From Amycolatopsis cihanbeyliensis (GTDB lineage Bacteria; Actinomycetota; Actinomycetes; Mycobacteriales; Pseudonocardiaceae): a DNA stretch of 64,000 bases. The translations under genes and the position numbers were made by a program. Below are positions 57,200 to 64,000 of this stretch, piece by piece. The notes beneath the pieces are model-generated. The model worked only from the letters and a program-made list of their open reading frames with translations, did not search any database and was not told where the DNA came from. The stretch lies in the NCBI RefSeq assembly GCF_006715045.1, contig NZ_VFML01000001.1, positions 4,618,501-4,682,500 of the forward strand. The letters are read 5' to 3'. The first letter of the stretch is position 1. Each line of letters begins with the position of its first letter.

Positions 57200-57211
57200 T
57201 AGGGTTGCCGC
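57200..57211 (+). promoter_or_regulatory. Leaderless -10 of the carbonic anhydrase gene
   Basis: TAGGGT (57200-57205) stands exactly 6 bp before the ATG at 57212, the standard spacing for a leaderless mRNA. Confidence 0.55.
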
Positions 57212-57739
57212 ATGCCGATGTTTTCCTTCGAGGGCGTCAGCCCCACCGTGCACCCGGACGCCTGGATCGCGCCGACGGCGACGCTGGTCGGCGACGTCGT
57301 CGTGGAGAAGGGCGCATCCATCTGGTACGGAGCCGTGCTCAGGGCCGACTTCGGCCGCATCGTGGTCCGGGAGGGCGCCAACGTCCAGGACAACTCGGTG
57401 GTGCACGTGAACGCGGGCAACGAGACCGAGATCGGCAAGAACGCCACCGTCGGCCACCAGTGCCTCGTGCACGACTGCACGGTGGGGGAGCAGGCACTGA
57501 TCGGCAACGGTTCCACGGTGCTGGACCAGGCCGAGATCGGCACCCGAGCGCTGGTCGCGGCCGGTGCCACGGTGACCCCGAACCTGGTGGTTCCGGCGGA
57601 ACACATCGCCATGGGCAGCCCGGCGAAGAAGCACGTGCCGCTGACCGACTCGGCCCGGGTGTGGGTGGAGCACAACGCCGCCGTCTACCAGCAACTCGCC
57701 AGGCGCCATGCCGAGGGGATCGAGCCGGTCGGCGACTGA
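57212..57739 (+). CDS. Gamma-class carbonic anhydrase-like protein
   Basis: 175 residues of left-handed beta-helix: hexapeptide repeats such as ATLVGDVVVEKGASIWYGAV. Zinc ligands are in NVQDNSVVHV, ATVGHQCLVHDC (three His of the gamma-CA site). The C-terminal helix (SARVWVEHNAAVYQQLARRH) packs on the trimer. It would hydrate CO2 or, as in many actinomycete relatives, have undefined activity. It is placed 24 bp or so upstream of the L11-paralogue promoter. Confidence 0.88.
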   Translation: MPMFSFEGVSPTVHPDAWIAPTATLVGDVVVEKGASIWYGAVLRADFGRIVVREGANVQDNSVVHVNAGNETEIGKNATVGHQCLVHDCTVGEQALIGNGSTVLDQAEIGTRALVAAGATVTPNLVVPAEHIAMGSPAKKHVPLTDSARVWVEHNAAVYQQLARRHAEGIEPVGD

Positions 57740-57754
57740 GCCGGACTTTTCGAG

Positions 57755-57785
57755 TTGAGTCTCCAGTAGCTGGAGACCTTAGCGT
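57755..57785 (+). promoter_or_regulatory. MerR-type promoter of the L11 paralogue
   Basis: TTGAGT (57755-57760) and TAGCGT (57780-57785) are 19 bp apart. The dyad GTCTCCAG-TAG-CTGGAGAC (57759-57777) fills the spacer. A long spacer with a centred dyad is the layout of promoters activated by MerR-family proteins. The dyad differs from that of the tipA-like gene at 38157-38171. Confidence 0.75.
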
Positions 57786-57825
57786 TCCCGGTCGTCACGT
57801 AGATGGGACGACCGAAGGGGACGCC

Positions 57826-58323
57826 GTGTCACCGAACAAGCCACCGAGCCAACAACCGAGCCAACAACCCAACAAGCCACCGAAGAAGGCCAGGAAGCTC
57901 AGCTTCCAGGCCACGCTGGAACTCACCGCCGGGGACGCGCCGGTGGTGGATCTCGGCAAGATGCTCGGCCAGACCGGGGTGAACCTGGTCGAGGTCAAGC
58001 GGGCCTACGACGCCGCGACCGCGAACCAGCGTGGTGACGTCGTCCCGGCCGTGGTCTCGGTGTTCGAGGACCGTTCGTTCGACCTGCGCCTGAAGACCCC
58101 GCCGACCGCGTTCCTCATCCGCAAGGCGCTGGGTGGCAGGGGTTCCTCCCGGCCGGGGCACGAGGGCGCGGGGACGTTGAGCGCGGAGCAACTGCGGGAG
58201 ATCGCCGAGCGCAAGCTGCCCGACCTGAACACCGGCGACCTGGACGCGGCGATGCGGACCATCGCGGGTACGGCGCGGTCGATGGGCGTCACGGTGCAGC
58301 CACCGGCGCCGCGGGTGCACTAG
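57826..58323 (+). CDS. Divergent ribosomal protein L11 paralogue
   Basis: 165 residues. A hydrophilic, Gln/Pro/Lys-rich N-terminus (~25 residues, SQQPSQQPNKPPKK) precedes an L11-type N-domain (SFQATLELTAGDAPV, LGQTGVNLVEVKRAYD, PAVVSVFEDRSFDLRLKT, PPTAFLIRKALG) and the L11 C-domain (LREIAERKLPDLNTGD, RTIAGTARSMGVTV). The canonical PPVGPALGQ turn reads VVDLGKMLGQ, so the two prolines that contact thiopeptides are lost. It stands apart from the usual rplK-rplA locus. GTG start after AAGGGG. It probably substitutes L11 or binds a regulatory site; see findings. Confidence 0.85.
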   Translation: MSPNKPPSQQPSQQPNKPPKKARKLSFQATLELTAGDAPVVDLGKMLGQTGVNLVEVKRAYDAATANQRGDVVPAVVSVFEDRSFDLRLKTPPTAFLIRKALGGRGSSRPGHEGAGTLSAEQLREIAERKLPDLNTGDLDAAMRTIAGTARSMGVTVQPPAPRVH

Positions 58324-58328
58324 GATCG

Positions 58329-58412
58329 AGGTCGTCCGAGCGACTGGCGCCGCCTGAGGTGGAGCACCACCGGGGAGCTTTCGATCGGCAGGCACCGCGC
58401 GCCTGGGTGTCC
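58329..58412 (+). ncRNA. ZTP (pfl) riboswitch
   Basis: The conserved words of the pfl RNA appear in order: GACTGGCGC (58342-58350), then ACCACCGGGGAGC and CGCCTGGGT (58400-58408). This RNA senses ZTP/ZMP (AICAR monophosphate), the alarm signal for low 10-formyl-tetrahydrofolate, and commonly controls folate and glyA genes. It begins only a few bases past the stop of the L11 paralogue and ends 45 bp before the glyA ATG. Confidence 0.85.
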
Positions 58413-58421
58413 CGCCGCGAG

Positions 58422-58443
58422 CAGGGAGCCGAACCGCTCCCTG
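58422..58443 (+). other. Expression-platform hairpin before the glyA ribosome-binding site
   Basis: CAGGGAGC (58422-58429) pairs with GCTCCCTG (58436-58443), loop CGAACC, three bases before AGGAG. It is likely the switching element that opens or hides the glyA start. Confidence 0.5.
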
Positions 58444-58457
58444 TCAGGAGTAGGACC

Positions 58458-59726
58458 ATGACGCACCAGCCAGGTATGTCCGCACTGACCGCCGCCGACC
58501 CGGAGATCGCCGGTCTCGTCGAGCGGGAGGCACGTCGCCAGCACGACAAGATCCGGCTGATCGCCTCGGAGAACTACGTATCCGAGGCGGTGCTCGAGGC
58601 CACCGGGACCGTACTGACCAACAAGTACTCCGAGGGCTACCCCGGCCGGCGCTACTACGAGGGCCAGCAGGTCATCGACCAGGTGGAACGGCTGGCCGTG
58701 CAGCGGGCGAAGGCGCTGTTCGGGGCCGAGCACGCCAACGTCCAGCCGTACTCCGGCTCGCCGGCGAACCTGGCGGCGTACCTGGCCTTCGCCAAGCCGG
58801 GGGACACCGTGCTCGGGATGGCGCTGCCGGACGGCGGGCACCTGACGCACGGCTGGAGCGTCTCGGCGACCGGCAAGTGGTTCGACCCGGTCCGGTACGG
58901 CGTCCGCAAGGAGACCGGCCGGGTCGACCTCGACCAGGTCCGCGACCTGGCCCGGCGGCACCGGCCGACGTTGATCTTCGCGGGTGGCACCGCCATCCCG
59001 CGCACCATCGACTTCCCCGCTTTCGCCGAGATCGCCCGCGAGGTGGGGGCGGTGCTGGTGGCCGATATCGCGCATATCGCGGGCCTGGTAGCGGGTGGGG
59101 CGCATCCCTCGCCGGTCGGGTACGCCCCGGTGATCACCACCACCACGCACAAGACGCTGCGTGGCCCGCGTGGCGCGATGATCCTGGCCGACGCCGAGCA
59201 CGGCAAGGCCATCGACAAGGCGGTGTTCCCCGGACTGCAGGGCGGGCCGCACAACCACACCACCGCGGCGATCGCGGTGGCGCTGGGCGAGGCGGCCACC
59301 CCGGAGTTCCGGGACTACGCGCATGCCGTGGTCGACAACGCGAGGGCGCTGGCCGAGGCGCTGCTGGAGCGCGGTTTCGACCTGGTGTCCGGCGGCACCG
59401 ACAACCACCTGCTGCTGGTCGACCTCACCGGTAAGGGGATCGGCGGCAAGCCCGCGGCCCAGGCGCTGGACCGGGCGGGTGTCGAGCTGAACTACAACAC
59501 CGTCCCGTTCGACCCGCGCAAGCCCTTCGATCCCTCCGGAATCCGGCTGGGTACCTCCTCCATCACCACCCGTGGCCTGCGGCCGGAGCACCAGCCGCGG
59601 CTGGCGGAGTGGATCGACCGCGCGGTCACCGCCGCGGCGAGCGGGGATGAGCAGGCCCTCGAGCGGATCGCCGCCGAGGTCCATGAGTTGCTGGCCGCCT
59701 ACCCCATGCCCGGCTACCGCGCGTAA
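58458..59726 (+). CDS. glyA: Serine hydroxymethyltransferase
   Basis: 422 residues of PLP fold type I: IRLIASENYVSEAVLEATG, NKYSEGYPGRRYYEGQQVID, and the PLP Lys in TTTTHKTLRGPRGAM. It converts Ser and tetrahydrofolate to Gly and methylene-THF, the main source of one-carbon units. The GlyA His in SVSATGKW region and the quinone-loop residues follow the usual order. ATG 58458 has AGGAG 7 bases upstream; the upstream frame belongs to the riboswitch. It converges with ppa (4 bp apart). Confidence 0.96.
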   Translation: MTHQPGMSALTAADPEIAGLVEREARRQHDKIRLIASENYVSEAVLEATGTVLTNKYSEGYPGRRYYEGQQVIDQVERLAVQRAKALFGAEHANVQPYSGSPANLAAYLAFAKPGDTVLGMALPDGGHLTHGWSVSATGKWFDPVRYGVRKETGRVDLDQVRDLARRHRPTLIFAGGTAIPRTIDFPAFAEIAREVGAVLVADIAHIAGLVAGGAHPSPVGYAPVITTTTHKTLRGPRGAMILADAEHGKAIDKAVFPGLQGGPHNHTTAAIAVALGEAATPEFRDYAHAVVDNARALAEALLERGFDLVSGGTDNHLLLVDLTGKGIGGKPAAQALDRAGVELNYNTVPFDPRKPFDPSGIRLGTSSITTRGLRPEHQPRLAEWIDRAVTAAASGDEQALERIAAEVHELLAAYPMPGYRA

Positions 59727-59730
59727 GGGG

Positions 59731-60255
59731 TCAGCTGGTTTCGGGGGTCTCGGCGGCTTCGGCGAGCTCGGCCAGGCGCGTGGACTCGCGCTCGTAGGAG
59801 CGCTTGATCTCGTTCTCGGCCTCGGTGCGGCTCGCCCAGTTCGAGCCCTCGACGCTCTTGGCCGGCTCGAGGTCCTTGTAGACCTGGAAGAAGTGCTCGA
59901 TCTCGAGCTTGTGGAACTCGTTGAGGTGGTGGATGTCGCGCAGGTGCTCCAGCCGCGGGTCATCCGAGGGCACGGCGATCACCTTGTCGTCAGGGCCCTT
60001 CTCGTCGGTCATCCGGAACATCCCGATCGCCCGCGCGCGGATCAGGCAGCCGGGGAAGGTCGGTTCCTGCACCAGGACCATGACGTCGAGCGGGTCACCA
60101 TCCTGACCGAGGGTGTCGTCGATGAACCCGTAGTCCGCCGGGTACTGGGTGGCCGTGAACAGGGTGCGGTCCAGCTTGATCCGCCCCGTCTTGTGGTCCA
60201 CCTCGTACTTGTTCCGTTCCCCCTTGGGGATTTCGATCGTGACGTCGAACTCCAC
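59731..60255 (-). CDS. ppa: Inorganic pyrophosphatase
   Basis: 174 residues of the family I fold: [29 protein letters not shown], and the signature [10 protein letters not shown] with its metal-binding Asp residues. The C-terminal helix ([12 protein letters not shown]) is typical of actinobacterial hexamers. It hydrolyses PPi from biosynthesis; the membrane pump HppA does the same job energetically coupled. GTG start with GAGG upstream. Divergent from the dacB gene. Confidence 0.95.
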   Translation of the reverse strand: MEFDVTIEIPKGERNKYEVDHKTGRIKLDRTLFTATQYPADYGFIDDTLGQDGDPLDVMVLVQEPTFPGCLIRARAIGMFRMTDEKGPDDKVIAVPSDDPRLEHLRDIHHLNEFHKLEIEHFFQVYKDLEPAKSVEGSNWASRTEAENEIKRSYERESTRLAELAEAAETPETS

Positions 60256-60414
60256 GCCGTCCTCGCTGATCTTGTCTGTTATCGCCGCGGCCGGGCGGCT
60301 GACCGGTTCCCTTACTTGACATCACTAGTGTGGACCATGCGCCGCCGCCGGTCCGCATGGCCGCCTGTGACCTCGGCCCCGCCGGCACGGTGCCGAAGCG
60401 ATGGAGGAGGGTGC

Positions 60415-62538
60415 GTGCCGGAGAACGAAACGGCTGGTGCAGGCCAGGAACCGGCCTGGCCGTCGGCCGACCGTGACGAGTCGGCCGACGGCAACGAGCA
60501 GTCGACCAACGAACTGCCCGTGCCGAAGGTCACGCGGGACGAACCGCAGACCGTGTGGGTACGGCAACCGGTGCCCGAGCCCGACGCCGGGGAGCCCACC
60601 GAGCACGCCCGCGTACCGGAATGGCCACCGCAGGTCCGTGCGGAGCAAGCACCGGCACGTGCCGAGCACACACGCGAGCCGGGGTGGCCGACGCAACATC
60701 CGGAGCCGCCCGCCCGGCCGGCCGAGCAGAGTACCCAGCCGGTGCGGCGCCCGGAACAACCGCAGCCACAGCAGCCCTCACCACAGCAGCCGCAGCAGCC
60801 CGCGCCGCAGCAGCCGCAGCAGGGGCAGCCCGCGCCGCCGTCGCGGCAGGTGCCGGAGATCCGGCAGGCGGGCGTGCCTGCCCGGCCGATGCGGATCGAG
60901 CCGACCGGGGAGATGCGGCCCGCCCCGGCCACCACCGGTGAGCAACGGCCGGCGGCGCCGCAGCACCCCCAGCGCCCGCCGCAGGCTCCGCCACCCCAGC
61001 AGCCGCGGGCGGCACCGGCCCAGCAAACCCAGCAAACCCAGCAGGCCCAGCAACCGCCACCCCCGGTCGAGCCGCCGGCCGCCGACCAGACCACGCGGGC
61101 CGAACCCGAGGCGGCGGCAGCCGAACCCGACCACGTCGCCGAGTCGCAGGCCCCGCCGAAACGCAAACGCCGCGGCCTGCTGGTCGGTGGCGTGGCCGCG
61201 CTGCTCGTGGTCGCGGTCGGGGTGGCCATGGCGTTGCCCTACGTGTCCAACCGGCTCGGCCTGCCCTGGGCGCCGAACGCGCCGCGCGCCTCGGCCCCGG
61301 AGCCGGTGGCGGTCAACAGGTCGCTGCACGGGCCCGACACCGCGGCACCGGCACCGACCCCGGAGGGGGTGGCCGCGGCGCTGCAAGGCCCCGCGAGCAG
61401 CCCCGCGCTCGGCGACTTCACCGGCCGGGTGCTGGACCCGGCGACCGGAACCGTGCTGTGGGAGAGCTCGCCGAACGAGGTACGCGTCCCCGCCTCCACC
61501 ACCAAGCTGCTCGCCGCCGCGGCGGCGCTGCTCGCGGTGGACCACGGCAAGCAGCTGACCACCAAGGTGGTGGCAGGCGACCAGCCGGGCACCGTGGTGC
61601 TGGTCGCGGGCGGGGACGTCACGTTGACCGGGCTGCCGGAGGGCCAGGACCCGATCTACCGCGGCGCCGCCCACCTCGACGAGCTGGTCGCGCAGGTCAA
61701 GCAGGCCGGGACCCCGGTCGAGCGGGTGCGGCTGGACCTGTCCGCCTTCACCGGCCCCGAGGAGGCGCAGGGGTGGGCCCCGGAGGACGTGCCGTCCACC
61801 TTCATGTCCGCGGCGCAGCCCGCGATGCTCGATGGCGGGCGCGGCGAGCCCACCGGGATGAAATCCGTGCGCGTGTCCGATCCGGCGGGCGAGCTCGCCC
61901 AGCGGCTGGCCGGGGAGCTGGGCGCGAGCGTCGGCGAGCCGACCACCGCGCCGCAAGGGGCGACGGTGCTCGGCGAGGTGCGTTCCGCGCCGCTGACCGA
62001 GCTGGTCGACCAGATGCTGACCCTGTCCGACAACCTCCTCGCCGAGGTGATCGCCAGGCAGACGGCCGTCGCCACCGGCGAGGAGCCCTCCTTCTCCGGC
62101 GCCGCTCGGGCCACGATCGACGTGCTCGCCGAGAACGGCTTCGACGTCGAAGGGCTCGAGCTCTCCGACGGCAGCGGGCTGTCGGTGCGCAACCGGGTGT
62201 CCGCGACCCTGCTGAGCGAGCTGCTCGCGGTGGCCGCGGCACCGGACGACTCCGATCCGCGGACGGCGCAGCTGCGGCCGCTGCTGGGCGGGCTACCGGT
62301 AGCGGGCGCCAGCGGCACTCTTGCCGGCCGCTACGACGGGCCTGCCGAGAAGGGCAAGGGCTGGGTGCGGGCCAAGACCGGCACCCTTTCCGAGGTGAAC
62401 ACGCTGGCCGGGGTGGTGCTCGACGCCGATGGCAGGGTGCTGGTGTTCGCGCTGATGTCCGGGGGCTCCGCGCTGAGACCGGCGCAGGCCGCACTGGACG
62501 AGGTGGCCGCGGCACTGCGCGAGTGCGGATGTCGGTGA
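60415..62538 (+). CDS. dacB: D-alanyl-D-alanine carboxypeptidase/endopeptidase, PBP4 type
   Basis: 707 residues. The first ~250 are cytoplasmic, Pro/Gln-rich and disordered (QQPQQP runs), then a membrane helix (GLLVGGVAALLVVAVGVAMA). The S13 catalytic motifs are Ser361-x-x-Lys364 (PASTTKLL), Ser538-Asp-Asn540 (LSDNLLAEV) and Lys654-Thr-Gly (AKTGTLSEV). It trims pentapeptides and cuts cross-links in the cell wall. The long cytoplasmic tail may bind partners. GTG start with GGAGGAGG. Conserved partner of ppa and the zinc peptidase. Confidence 0.92.
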   Translation: MPENETAGAGQEPAWPSADRDESADGNEQSTNELPVPKVTRDEPQTVWVRQPVPEPDAGEPTEHARVPEWPPQVRAEQAPARAEHTREPGWPTQHPEPPARPAEQSTQPVRRPEQPQPQQPSPQQPQQPAPQQPQQGQPAPPSRQVPEIRQAGVPARPMRIEPTGEMRPAPATTGEQRPAAPQHPQRPPQAPPPQQPRAAPAQQTQQTQQAQQPPPPVEPPAADQTTRAEPEAAAAEPDHVAESQAPPKRKRRGLLVGGVAALLVVAVGVAMALPYVSNRLGLPWAPNAPRASAPEPVAVNRSLHGPDTAAPAPTPEGVAAALQGPASSPALGDFTGRVLDPATGTVLWESSPNEVRVPASTTKLLAAAAALLAVDHGKQLTTKVVAGDQPGTVVLVAGGDVTLTGLPEGQDPIYRGAAHLDELVAQVKQAGTPVERVRLDLSAFTGPEEAQGWAPEDVPSTFMSAAQPAMLDGGRGEPTGMKSVRVSDPAGELAQRLAGELGASVGEPTTAPQGATVLGEVRSAPLTELVDQMLTLSDNLLAEVIARQTAVATGEEPSFSGAARATIDVLAENGFDVEGLELSDGSGLSVRNRVSATLLSELLAVAAAPDDSDPRTAQLRPLLGGLPVAGASGTLAGRYDGPAEKGKGWVRAKTGTLSEVNTLAGVVLDADGRVLVFALMSGGSALRPAQAALDEVAAALRECGCR

Positions 62539-62577
62539 CCGGGCGAGCCGGTGCGACGGGCGGGTAGCGTCGGAGAG

Positions 62578-63669
62578 GTGAGTCAGCCAACACGCCAGGA
62601 GAGCAAGCACAGCATGGGCGGCAAGGACGGCACGGCCGCCGTCGTCGACTGGTCCCTCGCCGCGTCGACCGGTGCCCGGCTGGTGCGCGGCGGGCCCTCG
62701 GTGCCGCGGGCCGAGGCCGAGCTGACCGTGCACGAACTGCGTGAGCTCACCATCGAGGCGGAGTCGCACGTCCGGCGGCTCACCGGGCTCGGCGACCAGC
62801 TTCCGCTGCGTCCCGGCACCGTGGTGGACCGGCCGGGCTGGATCAGGTCCGCGGCCGCCGGGCTGGAGGAACTGACCGGGCGGGCACTGCCGGGCGAGGA
62901 ACGCCGCATGTTCGGTCCGCTGCTCGCGGGCGGCGCCGGGGTGCAGACCGGCGTGCTGCTGGCCTTCCTCGGCGCGCGGGTGCTCGGCCAGTACGACCCC
63001 TTCGGCGGGCCGGACAAGTCCGGGCAGCTGGTGCTGGTCGCGCCGAACGTGCTGACCGCGCAGCAGGCCCTGAACGTGGACGGCCGCGACTTCCGGATGT
63101 GGGTCTGCCTGCACGAGTGCACCCACCGGCTGCAGTTCACCGCGGTGGACTGGCTGCGCGACTACTTCGCCGACGAGGTGTCCCGGCTGGTCGGCGGGCT
63201 CGCCGACAGCGACGGCCTCGGCAGCATGTTGAGCAGGCTGCCGGACACCCTGCGCGAGGCGCGGCGCGGCGGCTCGGACGGCTCGACCGGGTTCGCCGAG
63301 CTGGTCTCCTCGCCGGACCAGCGTGAGGTCTTCGACAAGCTGCTGGCGCTGTCCACCCTGCTGGAGGGACACGCCGACTACGTGATGGACGCGGTGGGCC
63401 CGGCGGTGGTGCCCAGCGTGTCCACCATCCGCAAGCGGTTCACCGCCCGGCGCAGGGGCGGCGGGCTCTTCGACCGGTTGCTGCGCAGCCTGCTCGGGGT
63501 GGACGCCAAGATCCGCCAGTACGCGCGCGGAGCCGCGTTCACCCGCGAAGTGGTGGATGCGGTGGGCATGAGCGGCTTCAACGCCGTGTGGACCTCGCCG
63601 AACACCCTGCCGACCCGGGCGGAGATCGGTGATCCGCAGGCCTGGGTGCGCCGCGTGCACGGCCGGTGA
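62578..63669 (+). CDS. Zinc-dependent metallopeptidase of the DUF2342 family
   Basis: 363 residues. The zinc site is HECTH in MWVCLHECTHRLQF, with EGHADYVMDA downstream giving the third ligand region; this is the DUF2342 actinobacterial pattern. No signal peptide. Role unknown; the conserved context with dacB and tilS hints at housekeeping. GTG 62578 lies 7 bp past TAGCGT (62565-62570), which suits a leaderless transcript. Its stop overlaps tilS (GTGA). Confidence 0.88.
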   Translation: MSQPTRQESKHSMGGKDGTAAVVDWSLAASTGARLVRGGPSVPRAEAELTVHELRELTIEAESHVRRLTGLGDQLPLRPGTVVDRPGWIRSAAAGLEELTGRALPGEERRMFGPLLAGGAGVQTGVLLAFLGARVLGQYDPFGGPDKSGQLVLVAPNVLTAQQALNVDGRDFRMWVCLHECTHRLQFTAVDWLRDYFADEVSRLVGGLADSDGLGSMLSRLPDTLREARRGGSDGSTGFAELVSSPDQREVFDKLLALSTLLEGHADYVMDAVGPAVVPSVSTIRKRFTARRRGGGLFDRLLRSLLGVDAKIRQYARGAAFTREVVDAVGMSGFNAVWTSPNTLPTRAEIGDPQAWVRRVHGR

Positions 63670-64000
63670 CGGGCGACGGTCCCGGTCCCGCGGTCGCCGC
63701 GGTCCGGCGGGCGGTACGGGAGTTCCTCGCCGACCCGGGACGGTCGGAGTACCTGGACCACGGTGAGCTGGGGGTCGCGGTCTCCGGTGGCGCCGACTCC
63801 CTCGCACTCGCCGAGGCGGCCGCGCACGCCGGCCGCCGGCTGGGCCTGCGGGTCCGCGCGCTGGTGGTCGATCACGGCCTGCAGGAGGGTTCGGCAGCGG
63901 TGGCGGCCACCGCTGCCGAGACGGCCCGCACCCTCGGCGTCGACCACGCCGAGGTGCACACCGTCCAGGTGCACGGCCCCGGCGGGCCGGAGGCCGCGGC
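63666..64000 (+). CDS. tilS: tRNA(Ile)-lysidine synthase, N-terminal part
   Basis: The frame runs off the window end after ~111 residues. The PP-loop SGGADSLALAEAAA is visible, and the ALVVDHGLQEGS strand follows, both standard for TilS. TilS makes lysidine at C34 of tRNA-Ile2 so that AUA is read as Ile. GTG start overlaps the preceding stop. Confidence 0.9.
   Translation, partial: MTGDGPGPAVAAVRRAVREFLADPGRSEYLDHGELGVAVSGGADSLALAEAAAHAGRRLGLRVRALVVDHGLQEGSAAVAATAAETARTLGVDHAEVHTVQVHGPGGPEAA

Noticed and set aside
60764..61060. Gln/Pro repeat run in dacB as a possible CRISPR-like or microsatellite array
   Set aside because: It is in frame, codes a low-complexity linker, and has irregular units without spacers.

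Overview
The window is very GC-rich with strong third-position GC bias, many GTG starts, tight 1-14 bp gene overlaps and Shine-Dalgarno or leaderless starts, all pointing to a high-GC actinomycete. Family-level content suggests Pseudonocardiaceae (an Amycolatopsis/Saccharomonospora-like genome). From memory of gene order, and not checked by search, much of the window follows the mycobacterial block running from tilS (mesJ), the zinc metallopeptidase, dacB and ppa through holB, topA, the DECH helicase, the tad pilus genes, ssd and acs to ephE, marP and the NUDIX gene. Lineage-specific insertions interrupt it.

Layout. 1-3710: end of a thioredoxin-like gene, a NUDIX hydrolase, the MarP-type membrane protease, an EphE-like hydrolase and a holin-like membrane protein. 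3760-9081: a leucine-rich repeat protein, NhaA antiporter, POT peptide transporter, VIT1-type metal transporter and a small acidic AT-hook protein. 9198-14246: acetyl-CoA synthetase, a GNAT enzyme, a phosphoribosyltransferase, a Fic-N-like protein and a methyltransferase. 14390-21400: a peptidoglycan-recycling set on the minus strand (nagZ, namZ, amiE-like, murR, murQ) that would strip GlcNAc and MurNAc from muropeptides outside the cell and convert MurNAc-6-phosphate inside. 22220-29698: a HAD phosphatase, then the Tad/Flp pilus block (ssd, DUF2891, tadA, tadB, tadC, pilin, two TadE-like proteins), preceded by two near-identical DnaA-box-like repeats and four 21-bp tandem repeats. 30103-42775: a Prim-Pol-like protein, MrfA-type helicase, H+-pyrophosphatase, two paralogous lipoproteins, a TipA-type MerR regulator, a WhiA-like protein, a secreted protease and topoisomerase I. 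42832-48339: an EspG-like protein behind a perfect LexA box, a membrane protein, a VOC protein, an MFS/pseudo-thymidylate-kinase fusion and DNA polymerase III delta prime. 48443-56010: a surface protein, tRNA-Thr(CGU), an XRE regulator with a flavoprotein-NUDIX fusion, and an ECF42 sigma-factor operon. 57023-64000: a secreted trypsin with a chitin-binding-like tail, gamma-carbonic anhydrase, a divergent ribosomal protein L11 paralogue, glyA behind a ZTP riboswitch, ppa, dacB, a zinc metallopeptidase and the start of tilS.

The most unusual signal is the second L11-type protein (57826-58323). It has lost the proline turn that thiopeptide antibiotics contact in normal L11, and it sits directly behind a textbook MerR-type promoter (19-bp spacer filled by a dyad). 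The same window carries a TipA-type MerR regulator with a thiopeptide-recognition-type domain. Other items worth attention are LexA-type boxes on both sides of topA, the iteron-like repeats with DnaA boxes before tadA, and the XRE/flavoprotein-NUDIX pair.

All functions are read from motifs and family memory. No search or structure prediction was run, and starts are chosen from ribosome-binding sites, overlaps and -10 elements.
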